Shown piece after piece: positions 1 to 13,092 of a DNA stretch of 64,000 nt (position 1 is its first letter; the number at the start of each line of letters is the position of its first letter). Under the pieces are notes generated by a model. That model was not told the DNA's origin. It ran no database searches and saw only the letters and a program-made list of their open reading frames with translations. Made by a program: the position numbers and the translations under genes. This DNA comes from Capsicum annuum (taxonomy: Eukaryota; Streptophyta; Magnoliopsida; Solanales; Solanaceae), in the NCBI RefSeq assembly GCF_002878395.1, contig NC_061115.1, positions 210,997,063 through 211,061,062 on the forward strand, written 5' to 3'.

Positions 1-1645
1 CGTTGGTTTTGTGTTGACGCGTAGATTTCATAGCTAATATTTTTAGTGGAGTTCGAGATTGTTCGTGAAAAGTAAGATCGCGGGTTCAAGTGTAGCGGAT
101 CAATTTCAGCTTTCGAGGTAGGTTATGACTTAACTCTTCAGACTGGGTTGAGTGGTAAAGGTTGGTACAAAATGCATGTTAAGGGTGAGAACTAATCATA
201 AAAAATATCTATCTATGTGTTGTTCCCGTGTGGAGGATTATATGTGATGTAATTGTCGAAATTGAGATATTATGTGATATGTGTGACCATGTGGGATCCT
301 ATGTGATATTGATAGCCTTGAATACATATGAATAATTGTATTGTGTTGTCAAAATGCTAATGTGGTACCATTGGTGTAATATGATTATATTCATACTTTA
401 TTGGCAAATGAGACATATGAAAATTCATGGATGATATGAAAATAATGAGCGGATATTGGCGTATGTGGTTGTGGAAATGTATCATTGTGGTTGGTTGTGA
501 AAATATATCATATGGTTGTTTGTGAAAATACTCATTGTGATTGGTTGTGAGCATTACATCTCCATATCATACTCATTCATGAAATATTGGTACCATTATG
601 GCAACATCCGAGACACAAGCAACACCTTTTTAAAAGATATTGTAACACCTTATAAAAGCCTTTTCGAGGGATGTACTGGAATAGAGATATGAGATATGCG
701 GACTGTATGTGGGTTGACGAACCCTCCATGGGTCCTACGTCGGGAAGCTTTAGCTTCATAGGTGTATACGGGGATTGCGTGATAATCCCGAAGGTTGTGC
801 AACGACCTCGTGCATCATCATCATCATCATCATCATCACCATCATCATCATCGTCATCATATACATTGCACTAACTTTATTGTGTTTATGTTGTTTTGTA
901 TTGCCTTATTGACTTGTCATCCATGTATTTGTCTTACCTTCCTATACTTTTATTTAATGATCTTATATCTACATGTTCTCTCTTGTTATATTTATATGTG
1001 ACATAATGTATACCAGTGTCCTATATCTTGGTGTGTTGTTGTAAAATGTATGAGATATATTAGAACTGTTAGTGCAAGCGGTGTGGGCTACCATTGTGGG
1101 ATATTTTCTGATTGTAGGTGATGTGCCCTTAGTATATATTTTGTATGCTTTATTTATTATTTTGCTTGGTTGGCCTATGATACCTACTGAGTACAAGTGG
1201 ACCGTACTCATGCCTAATTTTCCCGTTTGGTGTAGGTCTTAACTCGAGTGCAACTCAGCTTTCTTGACTCGGGCGATTATTGGAGCTTTCAAGGTAGTGG
1301 TTGGACATTCATGCATCCAAAGTTCACCTCTATCTTTCTATAGTAGTTATTTCTTTATTAGTATTCGGAGATAGATATTATTCATTTGTGGTTACTTTTT
1401 CGATTCTTTTGACTCTTGGATTGTATTAGTAGATCTTACACTATTGACACCTGATTTTAGGCATGATTGATATTTTGGATAAGTTCTTTCTGCATTGTTA
1501 GGATTACTTGTATGGTTCGGATTCATTCTAGAAGCCTTACCGTGGGATATTTCTGTCTTTTCTTCTTTTTGTATCACTTTGGGTGTTACTTATCAAGGTA
1601 CGCCGTGACAAGTGCCATCATGACCCTCATTTTTGGATCGTGACA
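1..1645. mobile_element. 3' part of an LTR (LTR-Z), truncated by window start
   Basis: Non-coding AT-rich DNA ending in GGATCGTGACA at 1645, directly before the RT coding fragment. The terminal stretch (CATGACCCTCATTTTTGG, then GATCGTGACA) is the mirror of LTR starts of the TGTCACGATCC type that I associate with Solanaceae gypsy elements; that link is from memory. Its left end lies outside the window, so solo versus full-length status and the target duplication cannot be judged. Copies B and C have no such LTR here: their RT reads on upstream, so this insertion is private to copy A. Small ORFs inside are not credible genes. Confidence 0.6.
813..860. repeat. (CAT)n microsatellite in LTR-Z
   Basis: Sixteen trinucleotide units with two imperfect ones (CAC and CGT). 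They give artefactual polyserine and polyhistidine ORFs. Confidence 0.95.
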
Positions 1646-1936
1646 AAAGGAATAGTTGAAAGATCTCTTATATAAGGGATTCATCAGGCCCAATGTTTCC
1701 CCTTGGGCTCTCCAGTCTTTTTCGTGCATAAAAAAGATGGTTCTCTTAGAATGTGCAGTGATTATCGCCAGTTGAACAAAGTCACTATCAAGGATAAGTA
1801 TCCACTCCTCAGAATTGATGACTTGTTCGATCAACTTCAGGGTCCCAGTTGCTTCCTTAAGATAGACCTCAGATTCGGCCATCATCAGCTCAGAGTTAGA
1901 GAATGTGATATTTCGAATACAGTTTTCAGAACTTGG
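1646..1936 (+). pseudogene. Ty3/gypsy RT fragment, copy A
   Basis: The translation contains the N-terminal part of a gypsy reverse transcriptase: [20 protein letters not shown], then [15 protein letters not shown] and [15 protein letters not shown]. These are the conserved blocks before the catalytic YxDD motif, which is absent because the frame is cut at 1937 by LTR-X just after FRT. The upstream linker is broken by a stop and by LTR-Z. The family is a Del/Tekay-like chromovirus, judged by similarity of the pol pieces elsewhere in the window. It cannot encode an active enzyme. Identically truncated fragments lie at 29118-29399 and 47517-47806. Confidence 0.9.
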
Positions 1937-4900
1937 TGTCATGCCCTATTTTTACAAAGGTTAAAACAAGCACAACTTATGGACTCAAAACGAATTGAAT
2001 TTTATACATAGTTGCCACCTAATTTTCAAGGAAAATAAGGAAACCTATTTATTTATTAACATGTATGATTGATGTTTTAATCTGCGAAAAACAGTTAAAA
2101 TTCTAGGTAAGGGTTCAAATTATCCCGAAGGAAAAGGGTTAGGCACCCTTCAGGATCCACAAATATGATACCCGGCTAGACTAAATTTATCAAAAAGGGA
2201 GGAGGTATAATTAAAATGATGTAAAAAGTGTATATATATTGAGTATAAATTAATTCTTTTGATAAATACTAATATTTAAAACTATATAAAGGTATATGTA
2301 TATTAAGTATATAAACAAAATCCATAGTTATAAGAAATGTAAAAGATATATATAAAATGTATAACTTACATGTGAAAAAGAAAAACATTTTGTGATGTAT
2401 GAAAAGAAATGTATCTTGATATGCCATGAAAAGAAAAAGTATTTACAAAATAATATTCTTAATTTGATTAAAATTTATGAAAAAATAAAGATTTACTTGA
2501 ACAGAAAAGTTCACAATGTTTATGATGTCAAAGTGTGTAAATTTATTATTAATTTAATATATTGGTGTAAATATTAAAGGCCTAAGTTTGCCTAAGTAAC
2601 AAAAGGAAAAAAAAAAAAGAAAAAAATATATACAAATATAAAATATGTATTAAAATAATATTAATACATATGTTGTTGTAAAATACATGTAAAAAAAAGT
2701 ATATAAGTATATGTATGTAAAGAAAAGACAAGATTGAATAAAGAAAATTTGTTCTAAAGGAAAAGACTACGTAATATTTTTTTAATGTAAATAGTATTAA
2801 TTATTTGATTAAATAATCTTAGTCAATAAAATATTTTTATACAAATATTAACAGACTAAATTTTTCAAAACGCGCGGTGAAGATTAAAAACAAGAATATC
2901 CCGCCCAACACCCCAAAAATAAAGCTTCCGCTATGATTAACATTTGTACAAGTGTAAGAATATAACAAAATCTAAGCACATAATTTAAAGTCTTATATGA
3001 CTGTCATTCCCAATAAGTATTCCCAATAAGTTGTATAAACACTTGTTATAAAAATGTTAGTAACAAATAACAATAATCAAAATAAATTTAAAAAATATGA
3101 GTGCATATACGTATTTAAAAATATAATTTTTGTTAAAAAGTGGGCTCAGATAAAGTTTTGGAATATTATAAAGATTTCATCGTCGCCCAAATTTTTTATT
3201 TGGGGAGGGCTCAAAAATCCAATGAAAGATATTGTCATTGGCCATGTTTTGATGTTTGATATAAAATAAGTAAACTAAAAAGCAAAATCCGTCTTTTGTT
3301 AGGGTGGCCTCAAGTATCCGATGGAGAGATAATTTCATTGGCTAAATATTTTGTACTATATTATTAAATAAAATGTAAGCGGCAAAATCAGTCCGCCGGA
3401 CAGTAGAAAATACATATTACACAGATAAAAATTTATATTAAACAAATAGAAAATCTATAGCAAAATCAACAATAATAACAATGAATGGAACAACAGTAGC
3501 AACATAATAAAAACTCGAGCAACCTAAAAATTGGAGCAATACTTGAAACATATAAATGCTCATCCGAAAGTATGGAGTATTATCAAATCCGGCCAACACA
3601 TTTAGAGCAACAATAAAAGAAGGTAAAACAAAACATTATTCTTTAGTGAATTTCAAACTAAAATTTGGAAGAATAACCATATAATACAACAAAACCCAAA
3701 ATATTGAAGCCTCATTCAGTTAATGATACCGACGAACAGAATAGGAAGAAAATGATGTCGCTTCCACACCTTTCATCGGAGCGACGCCGGAAGCCATGAA
3801 CTTGGCCAGATCAAATCCATTTTTGATGGTAGTGGTTGTGGGGTTGTTTTCTCGGTCTTCGTTTGTCCGATAGTCAAATTTGAAAGGTTGGTAGTGAGGG
3901 TAGAGAGAGAAGTAGATGGAGAAATGGGCAACAGAGGTAGTTCGCCGGCGTTGTTTTCGACAGTGGGAGAGAAGAGACGCGAAGTGTTTGAGAGTGGTGT
4001 TTTTTGGTGGAGATTGCTGGTCGGTGTTATGGTGCGGTTGGAGGTGGTGTTTGACGGCCGAAATATGGGGAAAAAAGAAAGGGCAGTGTGACAGTGGTGG
4101 TATTGGCTGGAGCCTATTCGCCGGAGCTCCGACAGTGGTGGCTGATGTACAGAGAGAGAGGCATATGTGTTGGGAAAGAAAGAAAAATTCATTTAGGTGT
4201 GTGCATTGTGAATGTGTGTGTCTACTATGTGTATGTGTGTTGGTATTTAAAAGGGAAAAAAGGCAATTATTTCTTCCAACAAATTCCTTAAATTTTGGGT
4301 AGTAGGTAAATTAAAGTCAAAAATGATAAAGAGTGATGAGACCTTGATTTTACTGATTTGTTACTTGTATTAAAATAAGCTGATATTATTTCTGTAGACT
4401 GTATTAAATAAGGTACAAAATAAAGATATTGATATATAAAACTACAGAAAAATATAAACAGATACAATTATCTTAGAAAAAAATGTATTACGCTATAAAC
4501 AACTAAAATTATAATATGTAAAAAGAATTATAGTATTATGTTATGTACGTATGTAGATGACTGTGCAAAATTATTAAAATGATAATAAAGTGATAAAAAT
4601 CCTAAAATTTATGAAATTAAGGAAAATTATTTAAATTAAAATATGAAATAAATTGGTAAAAATTCAAAAATAATGATAATTATCAATAAATTGTCGGATG
4701 TGACAAGACATTATTGTGTGGTCCTTGTCAGATGTGACAAGACATCGAATTATTATACTGTACAAAAATAATTGATCCGATTCAGCATTTGCGGACTGTA
4801 AAAAATGTAGAAATTAATTTGTAATTATGGAAAAATGTAAAGAATGTTAAAAATATTTAAAAAATTTAATTAATTTGTAAACATTATAAAAATGTGATGT

Positions 4901-5165
4901 TATGTCTTGTATGCGTGTAGATGATTGTGAAAAAATGTTAAATATGATAATGAAATAATAAAAATCCTAATGTACAGAGAATTATCAATAAATTAAGAAA
5001 AGAAAAAATATGACAACAAATTGATAAAATCTTAAAGTAAGGATGATCATCAATATTTTGTCAACAATTGTAAAAATATGTGAAAACTATATTTTATGCC
5101 CTTTAATGATCAGAAAGCTGAAGACGTTAGTTTTAGGCACGAAAACTAAAAATTGGGTGTCAACA
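1937..5165. mobile_element. LTR-X, copy A (about 3.2 kb)
   Basis: It starts TGTCATGCCC inside RT and ends GGGTGTCAACA, so it has TG...CA termini. The sequence is AT-rich and contains GGGTTAGGCACCC near 2137. The same block recurs at 29400-32660 and 47807-51018 with the same flanks, so it was inserted before the segment was multiplied. Its size and start resemble Tat/Ogre-like LTRs of Solanaceae, but that is inference. No matching 5-bp target duplication is seen on the two sides, so this is more likely an LTR with retained internal sequence than a solo LTR. Confidence 0.65.
3735..4165. other. GC-richer core of LTR-X with overlapping short ORFs
   Basis: A GC-richer island inside the AT-rich LTR with repeated CGCCGG and GTGGTGG words. 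ORFs are open on both strands (for example minus 3773-4192). The matching B (31250-31660) and C (49670-50080) segments do not keep the same frames, so this is more likely an LTR promoter or leader region than a protein gene. Confidence 0.45.
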
Positions 5166-5490
5166 GTTGCCCGTTTTCATTTGAGGACGATGTAGAAGTC
5201 TTCAAATGAAAAACGGTGATGTGCAGCCAATTTTCCTGGACAAAAATGATATATATATTTTTTTTGAAGAAAATTCGATTGAACTCTAATTAAGAGTTAC
5301 CTATATACCTCGAGTTGTATGAGGATCAGATCGGGTGTAGTTCAAAAGAATAGGCAATTGTCTTTTGCCTTGTTATTAGGGGCGAATGATCATATGGAAT
5401 AATTATTGAGGGGAGGGATGTTTGGGAATGAAAGTGTTCATGTATTCCCGATGCTCCTTTTGAAATTTCCCAGTATCGAGCTGTTAGATG
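5166..5490. mobile_element. Internal remnant next to LTR-X, copy A
   Basis: It begins GTTGCCCGTTTTCATTTGAG, holds a short inverted pair (CATTTGAGGACG...CTTCAAATG), and one copy of a degenerate unit containing CCTATATACCTCGAG. B (32661-33125) and C (51019-51490) have the same start and two such units about 270 bp apart. No coding sequence is visible. Confidence 0.5.
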
Positions 5491-7027
5491 GTATATAATT
5501 TCGTACATGATATGGGTTTTGAAATTGTTGAAGAGCATACATGGTAAACTACGTTTTATGATGAAATCTTGTTTAAACTATGAGGTTTTTTCCCTAAAAC
5601 TTGAAATATTTTCATCTGTACATGTGTTATTAGTTTGAGAAGTTATATGAGAGCATGATTTGCGTTATTCCCTCTCTTGTTATGAAACTCATTGTCTTAA
5701 CAATGTTGTTGATTGTTTACACGGATGGTTAAAAGTTTGAGTTCAAATATTTTGCTAATATTTATGGATTGTTATTGTTTTATGAACGAGTGAGAGGGGT
5801 TTTCCCTTGATTTACAAATACTCCTGTTTTCTAATCAAGAATTTCCATGTGATTGATGAAAGAGATGACCACCGTATGATAAAGTATTGAAAATGGAGTA
5901 GGTTGCATAAGTTTTTATGTGTTTTAAAACAAGAACTCTCTCATGTGATGTTTAAATCTTTTGGGAGGTCACTAACATGCTTTTGAATAAAAAAGGTTAT
6001 GGTTATGATGTGGTATGATCTGAATGACGTGCAAGTCTGGGTATGACGATACCCTATTATGATATGCATGCCCTTACAAAAATCAGAAGTGAATTTTTGT
6101 GAGTATGAAGCATGATTCTTAAAGTACTAAACATGGAAGCATGATTCTTAAAGGACTAAAAATGGACTTAAAGAGAGTTAGATGGTTACCCCAAGAAGGC
6201 ATTTGAGTGTTAGGGCTCATTGCTAGAAATCGAGTTTTACCGATTCGGGAGACATGATTGGCTATGACCAATGTATACTTGCCCATGAGGCACCGGTACA
6301 TTAGAATATTATTTAGGACCCTAATCCTTGCGGCAAACTTGGATTGGGGGCTTGGCAAAGATTTAATGGTGAACCTATATACCCCGTAGGTACTAGAAAG
6401 GTAAGGTATACCATCTAGCTCCGAAGTAAAACAAAGAGTTGAGTCATGACTTACAAAAATGTTTTGAGGCTCTTTAATTATGTCCATGAGTTTTTTATAT
6501 CTATTATGTTAAATTATTTTCGTGATGCTCACAACTATTTTATATGGTGGAATACATGTTGCTTTTGGTTAGTTCTGCATACCATTACATTTCAGGTATT
6601 GACCGTCCCCCGTGGCGGCTGCATTATCTCATAATGTAAGTTCTGAGTTTGATTTTTGTGGTCTAGCTCAACAGTAGATTACTTCCTGAACTCCAGAGTT
6701 GGTGAGTCTCCCTTGCTTCGAAAGGCATATTCTTCTTATGTAGTTTCTATCAGTTTTATGTTCCGTCCAAGGGCCTTGTACCAGTCTAGACAGACTTGTA
6801 TTTCAGTTCATTAGAGGCTTTGTAGATAGTTTTAGATTGGATTTGGTTTCCCTTTGATACGATGTTATGAAGTTTTAAGTTTGTTTATGGGACCACCATG
6901 TTTTCAGTTTATCTTCCTCACTGTCATACCATATGAGTTATATTTATAATCACATGATAAGTGGTCTCTCGGGCCTTCATGGTTCGAGATGCCTGTCACA
7001 GCCAAGGCCTCGGTTCAGATTGTGACA
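5491..7027. mobile_element. LTR-Y fragment, copy A
   Basis: Non-coding block ending CGGTTCAGATTGTGACA at 7027, preceded by GTCACAGCCAAGGCC, which looks like a gypsy LTR 3' end. Its left part is missing compared with B and C, where gag plus more of this LTR is present. The matching block ends at 35880 in B and is largely deleted in C. No gene is seen. Confidence 0.5.
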
Positions 7028-7339
7028 TTTATTTTGTTAGTTCTAAATTTGAAATTTGAAAGATTTTGTTGTTCTAACTTTAATGTAGTTCTAACTTGTG
7101 AAGGAAGTGAAATAGCTTCATTTATTTGCTTTAGATACCTTTCCTAAGGTTCTGCAGAACAATCGCTTTCCCAAATATGTGATTGAATCTAAAGTTAATA
7201 ATATTAGCTTGCTCTAGAATCTACTCAATGATACGTGTTTGAATAGAAGTGTTGAAATTGTTAATTAAGAGTTAACATTTTTGGTAAAAATATGTACTAT
7301 TGGGTATATGATTGGGAATGATTGTTTTTTCAATAACAG
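7028..7339 (+). other. Probable ZIP intron remnant, copy A
   Basis: AT-rich sequence leading to a good 3' splice acceptor (TTTTTTCAATAACAG at 7325-7339) directly before the ZIP exon. No earlier ZIP exon is found upstream, where LTR-Y lies. The same block is at 35881-36192 and 54121-54439. Confidence 0.5.
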
Positions 7340-7565
7340 GATATGATGACACAAGCCCAAATCCATTAATCTTTGAAGGTTTATTGGGGTCTTTATCTTC
7401 CGGTTCCGGTATACACATATACATGGCATTAGTTGATCTTATTGCTCTTGATTTCTTTCACAACGAATTCATGAGTGGTCAGCCATTCTTGAAAAAGTAT
7501 CTTTTATTGCTCTTCTTCTTGGCTCTACTTTGATGCCAGTCCTTTCTCTTTGGGCTTTAAAATAG
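7340..7565 (+). pseudogene. ZIP metal transporter terminal exon, copy A
   Basis: The frame after a consensus acceptor reads [17 protein letters not shown], then [19 protein letters not shown] and GQPFLKK, matching the last two membrane segments of plant ZIP zinc/iron transporters (the [13 protein letters not shown] block is characteristic). Plant ZIPs are about 330-370 residues, and only about 70 are present. The metal-binding histidine helix (TM4/5) and all upstream exons are missing. One A is lost after TTCTTGAAAA compared with copy C, so the end ([13 protein letters not shown] in C) is frameshifted. No function is expected. An unusual GSG insertion precedes IHIYMAL in all three copies. Confidence 0.8.
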
Positions 7566-7955
7566 CACATTAATAAACTTTTGTATCCTTTGATACTTGG
7601 AAATAGAAAGTTCTTAGTCATTGTTTTTGTCCTTGCATTTTTTATAGACCAACATAAACCTCAACAACATATCAAAGGATAATCATACAAGTGAGGTCTG
7701 GAGAGAACTGACTTAAAATAAAATATTTTTGAACAGTCTGAAAAAAGAAAATACTTAAATTAAACATAACAACAGTAAAATAATATGATACAAAATAAAT
7801 GTTATCCGCACATTAAGTAATACATTAATCCACACAAAAAAAAAAAAGTTTTGTTGGTAGTCCATCATCTCAGTGTTAAGAGGTGCCATCTACATTGTTG
7901 GAATATTGTGGTAAGGGCTACCATCCACATTTATAGCTGCTTGAAATTTGCTATA
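7566..7955. other. ZIP 3' flank, non-coding
   Basis: AT-rich sequence shared by the three copies; no gene seen. It ends at GCTATA, the left flank of the Helitron. Confidence 0.5.
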
Positions 7956-8739
7956 TCTATATCTATAATCTATAATATATTAAAAGTGTGAAGACTCTTA
8001 GAAAAGTGAATTGAACTTTTTGCCCTTCATTAAAATTCTCTGTAATAGACAAAATTGTCTTTATACTATTTTTCTTAAATAATAATCATTTAATTATTAA
8101 AATATAATAATCAAAATTCAAATAATGTCATAATGCTACAATTTTATTTTAAGTAAATTTTTAGGCGTCAGTGGGCATTGTTAGAATGATATTAATGTTA
8201 GGTGTAGAAGTGTAGGATTTTTTTGAGGTTTACAATTTGGTTCTTTTCCAAAATTCGTAGACCCATCTGTTAATGCCATAGTAGAAGTGTTGTAATACTA
8301 GGTTAATATATTAAAATTTAGGGTTAAAAAAAGACTACCATAAATATTTTTTACTTTTTAAGGTAAATTCTTTTTAAAGAGGTTTTCGTCTTCTATAAAT
8401 TAAGGATTTATTACTTTTATAATATTATAATGACATTCATAACGTAGTTTTCTCTGTTTTTTTCATAGTAAAGACTTATGCTCCTGTTTTTTGTATCGTA
8501 GAACACTTATGGGTTCTAATCAATTAATGCTTGGGTCGATCAACTCTAACTATTTCTTTTTATTTTATTTTTGCAGCGTTTGGTCATCTCAGACAAGTAT
8601 AATATTTTTATAATTTTTGTTAGTTTATGATTTCATTTAATTTTTATTATTATTTTAATTGATGGTCTATCGGAAATAACTCTTAGTAATAATAGGTTAG
8701 AAATAAGTTGTGTACATATATATTATTGTTACAGATATT

Positions 8740-8800
8740 AGATGTGCTAAAGATCCTACAATGAACATCGACCTACCTCCAATAATGAAAACGTAGGCAT
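8740..8800 (+). other. Possible captured exon in Helitron (weak)
   Basis: A short open stretch between an acceptor-like TTACAG and a donor-like AACGTAGG reads RCAKDPTMNIDLPPIMK. Helitrons often capture gene pieces, but I recognise no family here, and the stretch may be chance. Confidence 0.15.
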
Positions 8801-9394
8801 CTCGCTTCTTTTTCTTTACTACTTGTGCTCTCAATCGATAAATACTTATTGTTTGTAGAACTATGTAATCATACTTATTTGTTGTGGTTTTATTTTTCTA
8901 TGATTTTACTTGTTTAAATTTATGTCGTGAATTTGATGGTTTGATTTGTGTCATTCCTTTAATTTTCTAAGAGTTTTCTCTTAAGATATGGTAAATCGTC
9001 ATTTTTTTAAGGAAAAACCACTTTTGAAAAGATATATTTTTATAAGTCAAAAATTGTAGAAAAAAATAATCTTAACATAACTCTAATATTAAGACTTTAA
9101 ATCAACACAAACTTTACCTTATATAAATTGTATTAAAGTGAAAATCTTTAAAATTCAACAAAATTTCGAGTGTAATTGAATGGGGAGTAAAGTTGAAACA
9201 TTTGATGATGTAAAAAAAGTTGCCTGTTGAATTCAAGTTTCGGGTATTTATCTTTTTTATTTAAATATCTCATCTTTCTAACACTATAATTGATAGATCC
9301 GCGTATTTGGTTAGTAAAACGAGTTGATAAGAGTGTTGATAACATTCAAAAGATGAAGCATGCATGTATTTGCTTTATTCATTAGTGTTAATCA

Positions 9395-10235
9395 TTGTTT
9401 TAAAAGATGGGGGCGTGAGGGCGGGTGTTTTACTTAGTACGGGGTGAGGCATAAGCTTCGAGGTGATAGAGTGTAAGCCCAATGAATCTTTAAATTTTTA
9501 ATTTATAATATAAGTAAATATTATAAACAATAAACTAATAGCTAAAACAAATAAAAACATGATTAAACAAACTTATAAAAATAAAATTTCTAATATAATC
9601 TTACAAGTATAAATAAAGAAATGTTACAATAGGTACTATGAGATACAAATCAACTCTAACATCTTAACTTTTAAATAATAAAAAAATTATATTTTTGTAA
9701 AATATATTACTATCGTACTATGTAATTTACATCTTTAAAAGAAAATAATCAATAAACTTTCTTAGTACCCTTACGATAATTTTGAGATAATAAAACACAA
9801 TAATTTACTTTTAAATAGCGATGATTTTGAGGCATATGAAAAATGATAAAATATGAAATTTTTGAGCTGTATGAAAATAATATGAAGAGAAATGGTAAGT
9901 GAAGCTGTAAAATTCAGCTAATTAAGTATTTTTAAAAGAAATATTAAATGATACTCACCTTCACAATGCTTTTAAATAATAAATATGCAATACAAGGGCT
10001 TGTTATTTGAGTTATTCTCGATCTTTTAATCCTATAAATGAAAACAAATATTAAGCATCATTTATTTATTAGAAATTATAAGGGTCGACAATGTCAATTA
10101 AGGAATTCAACATATAATTTGTCTAAGATTTGTTAGGCAAGCCTTGAGCTTTGAGCGTTGGACGTTAGGCGTGCTTAGGGCGTACAGTTGGGCAATTAAG
10201 GTCTAAGCCCCATAGGACTAGGCCTCACATGTATA
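9395..10235. repeat. Nested dispersed repeat inside Helitron
   Basis: Two GC-richer ends enclose AT-rich DNA. The left end has GGGGCGTGAGGGCGGG and GAGGCATAAGCTTCGAGG; the right end has GCCTTGAGCTTTGAGCGTTG and GTCTAAGCCCCATAGGAC. The style (GAGGC...AAGCCCC) resembles a common Solanaceae interspersed repeat. I cannot name the family or fix exact ends. Confidence 0.4.
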
Positions 10236-11700
<1,465 letters not shown>

Positions 11701-11707
11701 TTCCTAG

Positions 11708-11815
11708 GGTGTGTTTGGTATGAAGGAAATTATTTTCCTAAAAAATATTTTCTTGAAAAATAAGTGCTTTTCTTACTTATTTTCTGTTGTTTGGTTAGTA
11801 AGAAAAATTTATCGT
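11708..11815. mobile_element. MITE-like end
   Basis: GGGTGTGTTTGGTATGAAGG and the self-complementary run of TTTTCCT/AGGAAA-type words look like the terminus of a common plant MITE. The second end is not found, so it is partial or misread. Confidence 0.25.
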
Positions 11816-11861
11816 CCCAAGATATTGAAGTATAGCATGAAAAAATATTAATTATACGAGA

Positions 11862-12930
11862 CTCAACCTGAAACCTCGACTACCCGACCCAATACGGGAA
11901 TCGACTCACCACTGCAACCCGAGATACAAGTCCTTACATCAACACTTGACTTTCAATCTGACCCCCCAACTCGATACTTGAGATCTGAGATCTTACCTTG
12001 ACCCAAGACTCTACTTTTAAACCCAATCTCGACACCAACTCATGATTTGACTATCGATCCCAGACCTATTTCCACAACTCTCGATTTGGACCCGACTTTG
12101 ACTCCCAAATTGAGACCTGATCCTAACATTGGATCTAACATGTCTAATCTCAAGATTTGACCACGACCCCAAGTCTCAACTTAAACCTAACCCCGACTCC
12201 AATCTCGAGAACCGTCCTAACCCATCTCAACTTAGGAAATTGTCCCGACTGATCTAGAAGCTTGACCCGACTCTCGATTCATAATTTGACCTCGACTCTA
12301 GACTCATAACTTCATCACTTGAGACCCAACTTCTGACACTGGACTTGACTTGACCTTGCACATGACTTAGTATCCAACTCCAAACCTAGGTTCTAGGACT
12401 CGATAACCTCAATCTCGGTGAGGAACCAAACTTTGAATCATGATTCATGACCTAAATTTGACTCCTAACTACAAAATAGAACTATCCTTGACTCTCGACA
12501 TATTATCCAACTATGACTCTTAACTTGAAACTCGACCTCGATTTCTAAAGGATTCGACTGCCAATATAAAACACGACCTCAACACCCGACTTAATACCTG
12601 GCCTGACTCTTGATTAAGGTTGGACCTTGTGTATGGGTCGATAATCGGGAGTTGGGTTGGGGTCTCAAAATTTATTTCGGGTTGAGGTCAGGATTGGAGT
12701 TAGACCCAGGGTCGAGAGTCTAGTCAAGATCGACCCTACTTACTCTTTTGTGGTTGGACCCGAGTTAATATCGAAAGTTGCTCTTGAATCGAGGTTGGGT
12801 TGGGCCAAGCACAGGATATAGAATCGAGGTCAAATTCTAGGAGTCGGGGTCAAATAAGGGTTTAGAGTTGGGTCTCGAGTTAAGGTTGGATCCTGGTCCA
12901 ACGTCTCGAGTCAGGGTTGACTCAACTTTA
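11862..12930. repeat. Degenerate GACTCGACC-type tract with strand switch
   Basis: About 750 bp rich in CGAC, ACTC and GACCC words with very few on the opposite strand (for example CCTCGACTACCCGACCC). From about 12615 the bias reverses to GGGTCG, GGTTGG and GAGGTC for about 315 bp. No fixed period is seen. It lies wholly inside the Helitron. Confidence 0.7.
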
Positions 12931-13065
12931 AATTCCGATCCCGATCATCAACCTTCAACTGCATCTCTAGAATAAATAATCAGGTAAACTATTAAAATCT
13001 AATTTTTACCTTTATTGATTTTTTAGCAATATTTTTATACAAGCTTATTATTAAATGTTCGATAC

Positions 13066-13092
13066 ACGTGCAATGCACGTACACTAAGCTAG
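13066..13092 (+). other. Helitron 3' terminal hairpin and CTAG end
   Basis: ACGTGCAATGCACGT (13066-13080) folds into a 6-bp stem with a 3-nt loop. It is followed by 8 nt and then CTAG, the layout known for Helitron termination signals. Confidence 0.9.

Noticed and set aside
671..1001. ORFs with polyserine and polyhistidine runs
   Set aside because: Produced by translating the (CAT)n microsatellite inside an LTR; no start context or family support.
3773..4192. 139-codon minus-strand ORF in LTR-X
   Set aside because: Not conserved in frame in B (31382-31699) or C (49939-50199); overlapping plus ORFs are just as long.
1937..5165. Solo-LTR reading of LTR-X
   Set aside because: The flanks (ACTTGG and GTTGCC) show no 5-bp target duplication, so an LTR plus retained interior is more likely.
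6119..6487. 122-codon minus ORF
   Set aside because: LTR-Y sequence; broken in B and C, no domain.
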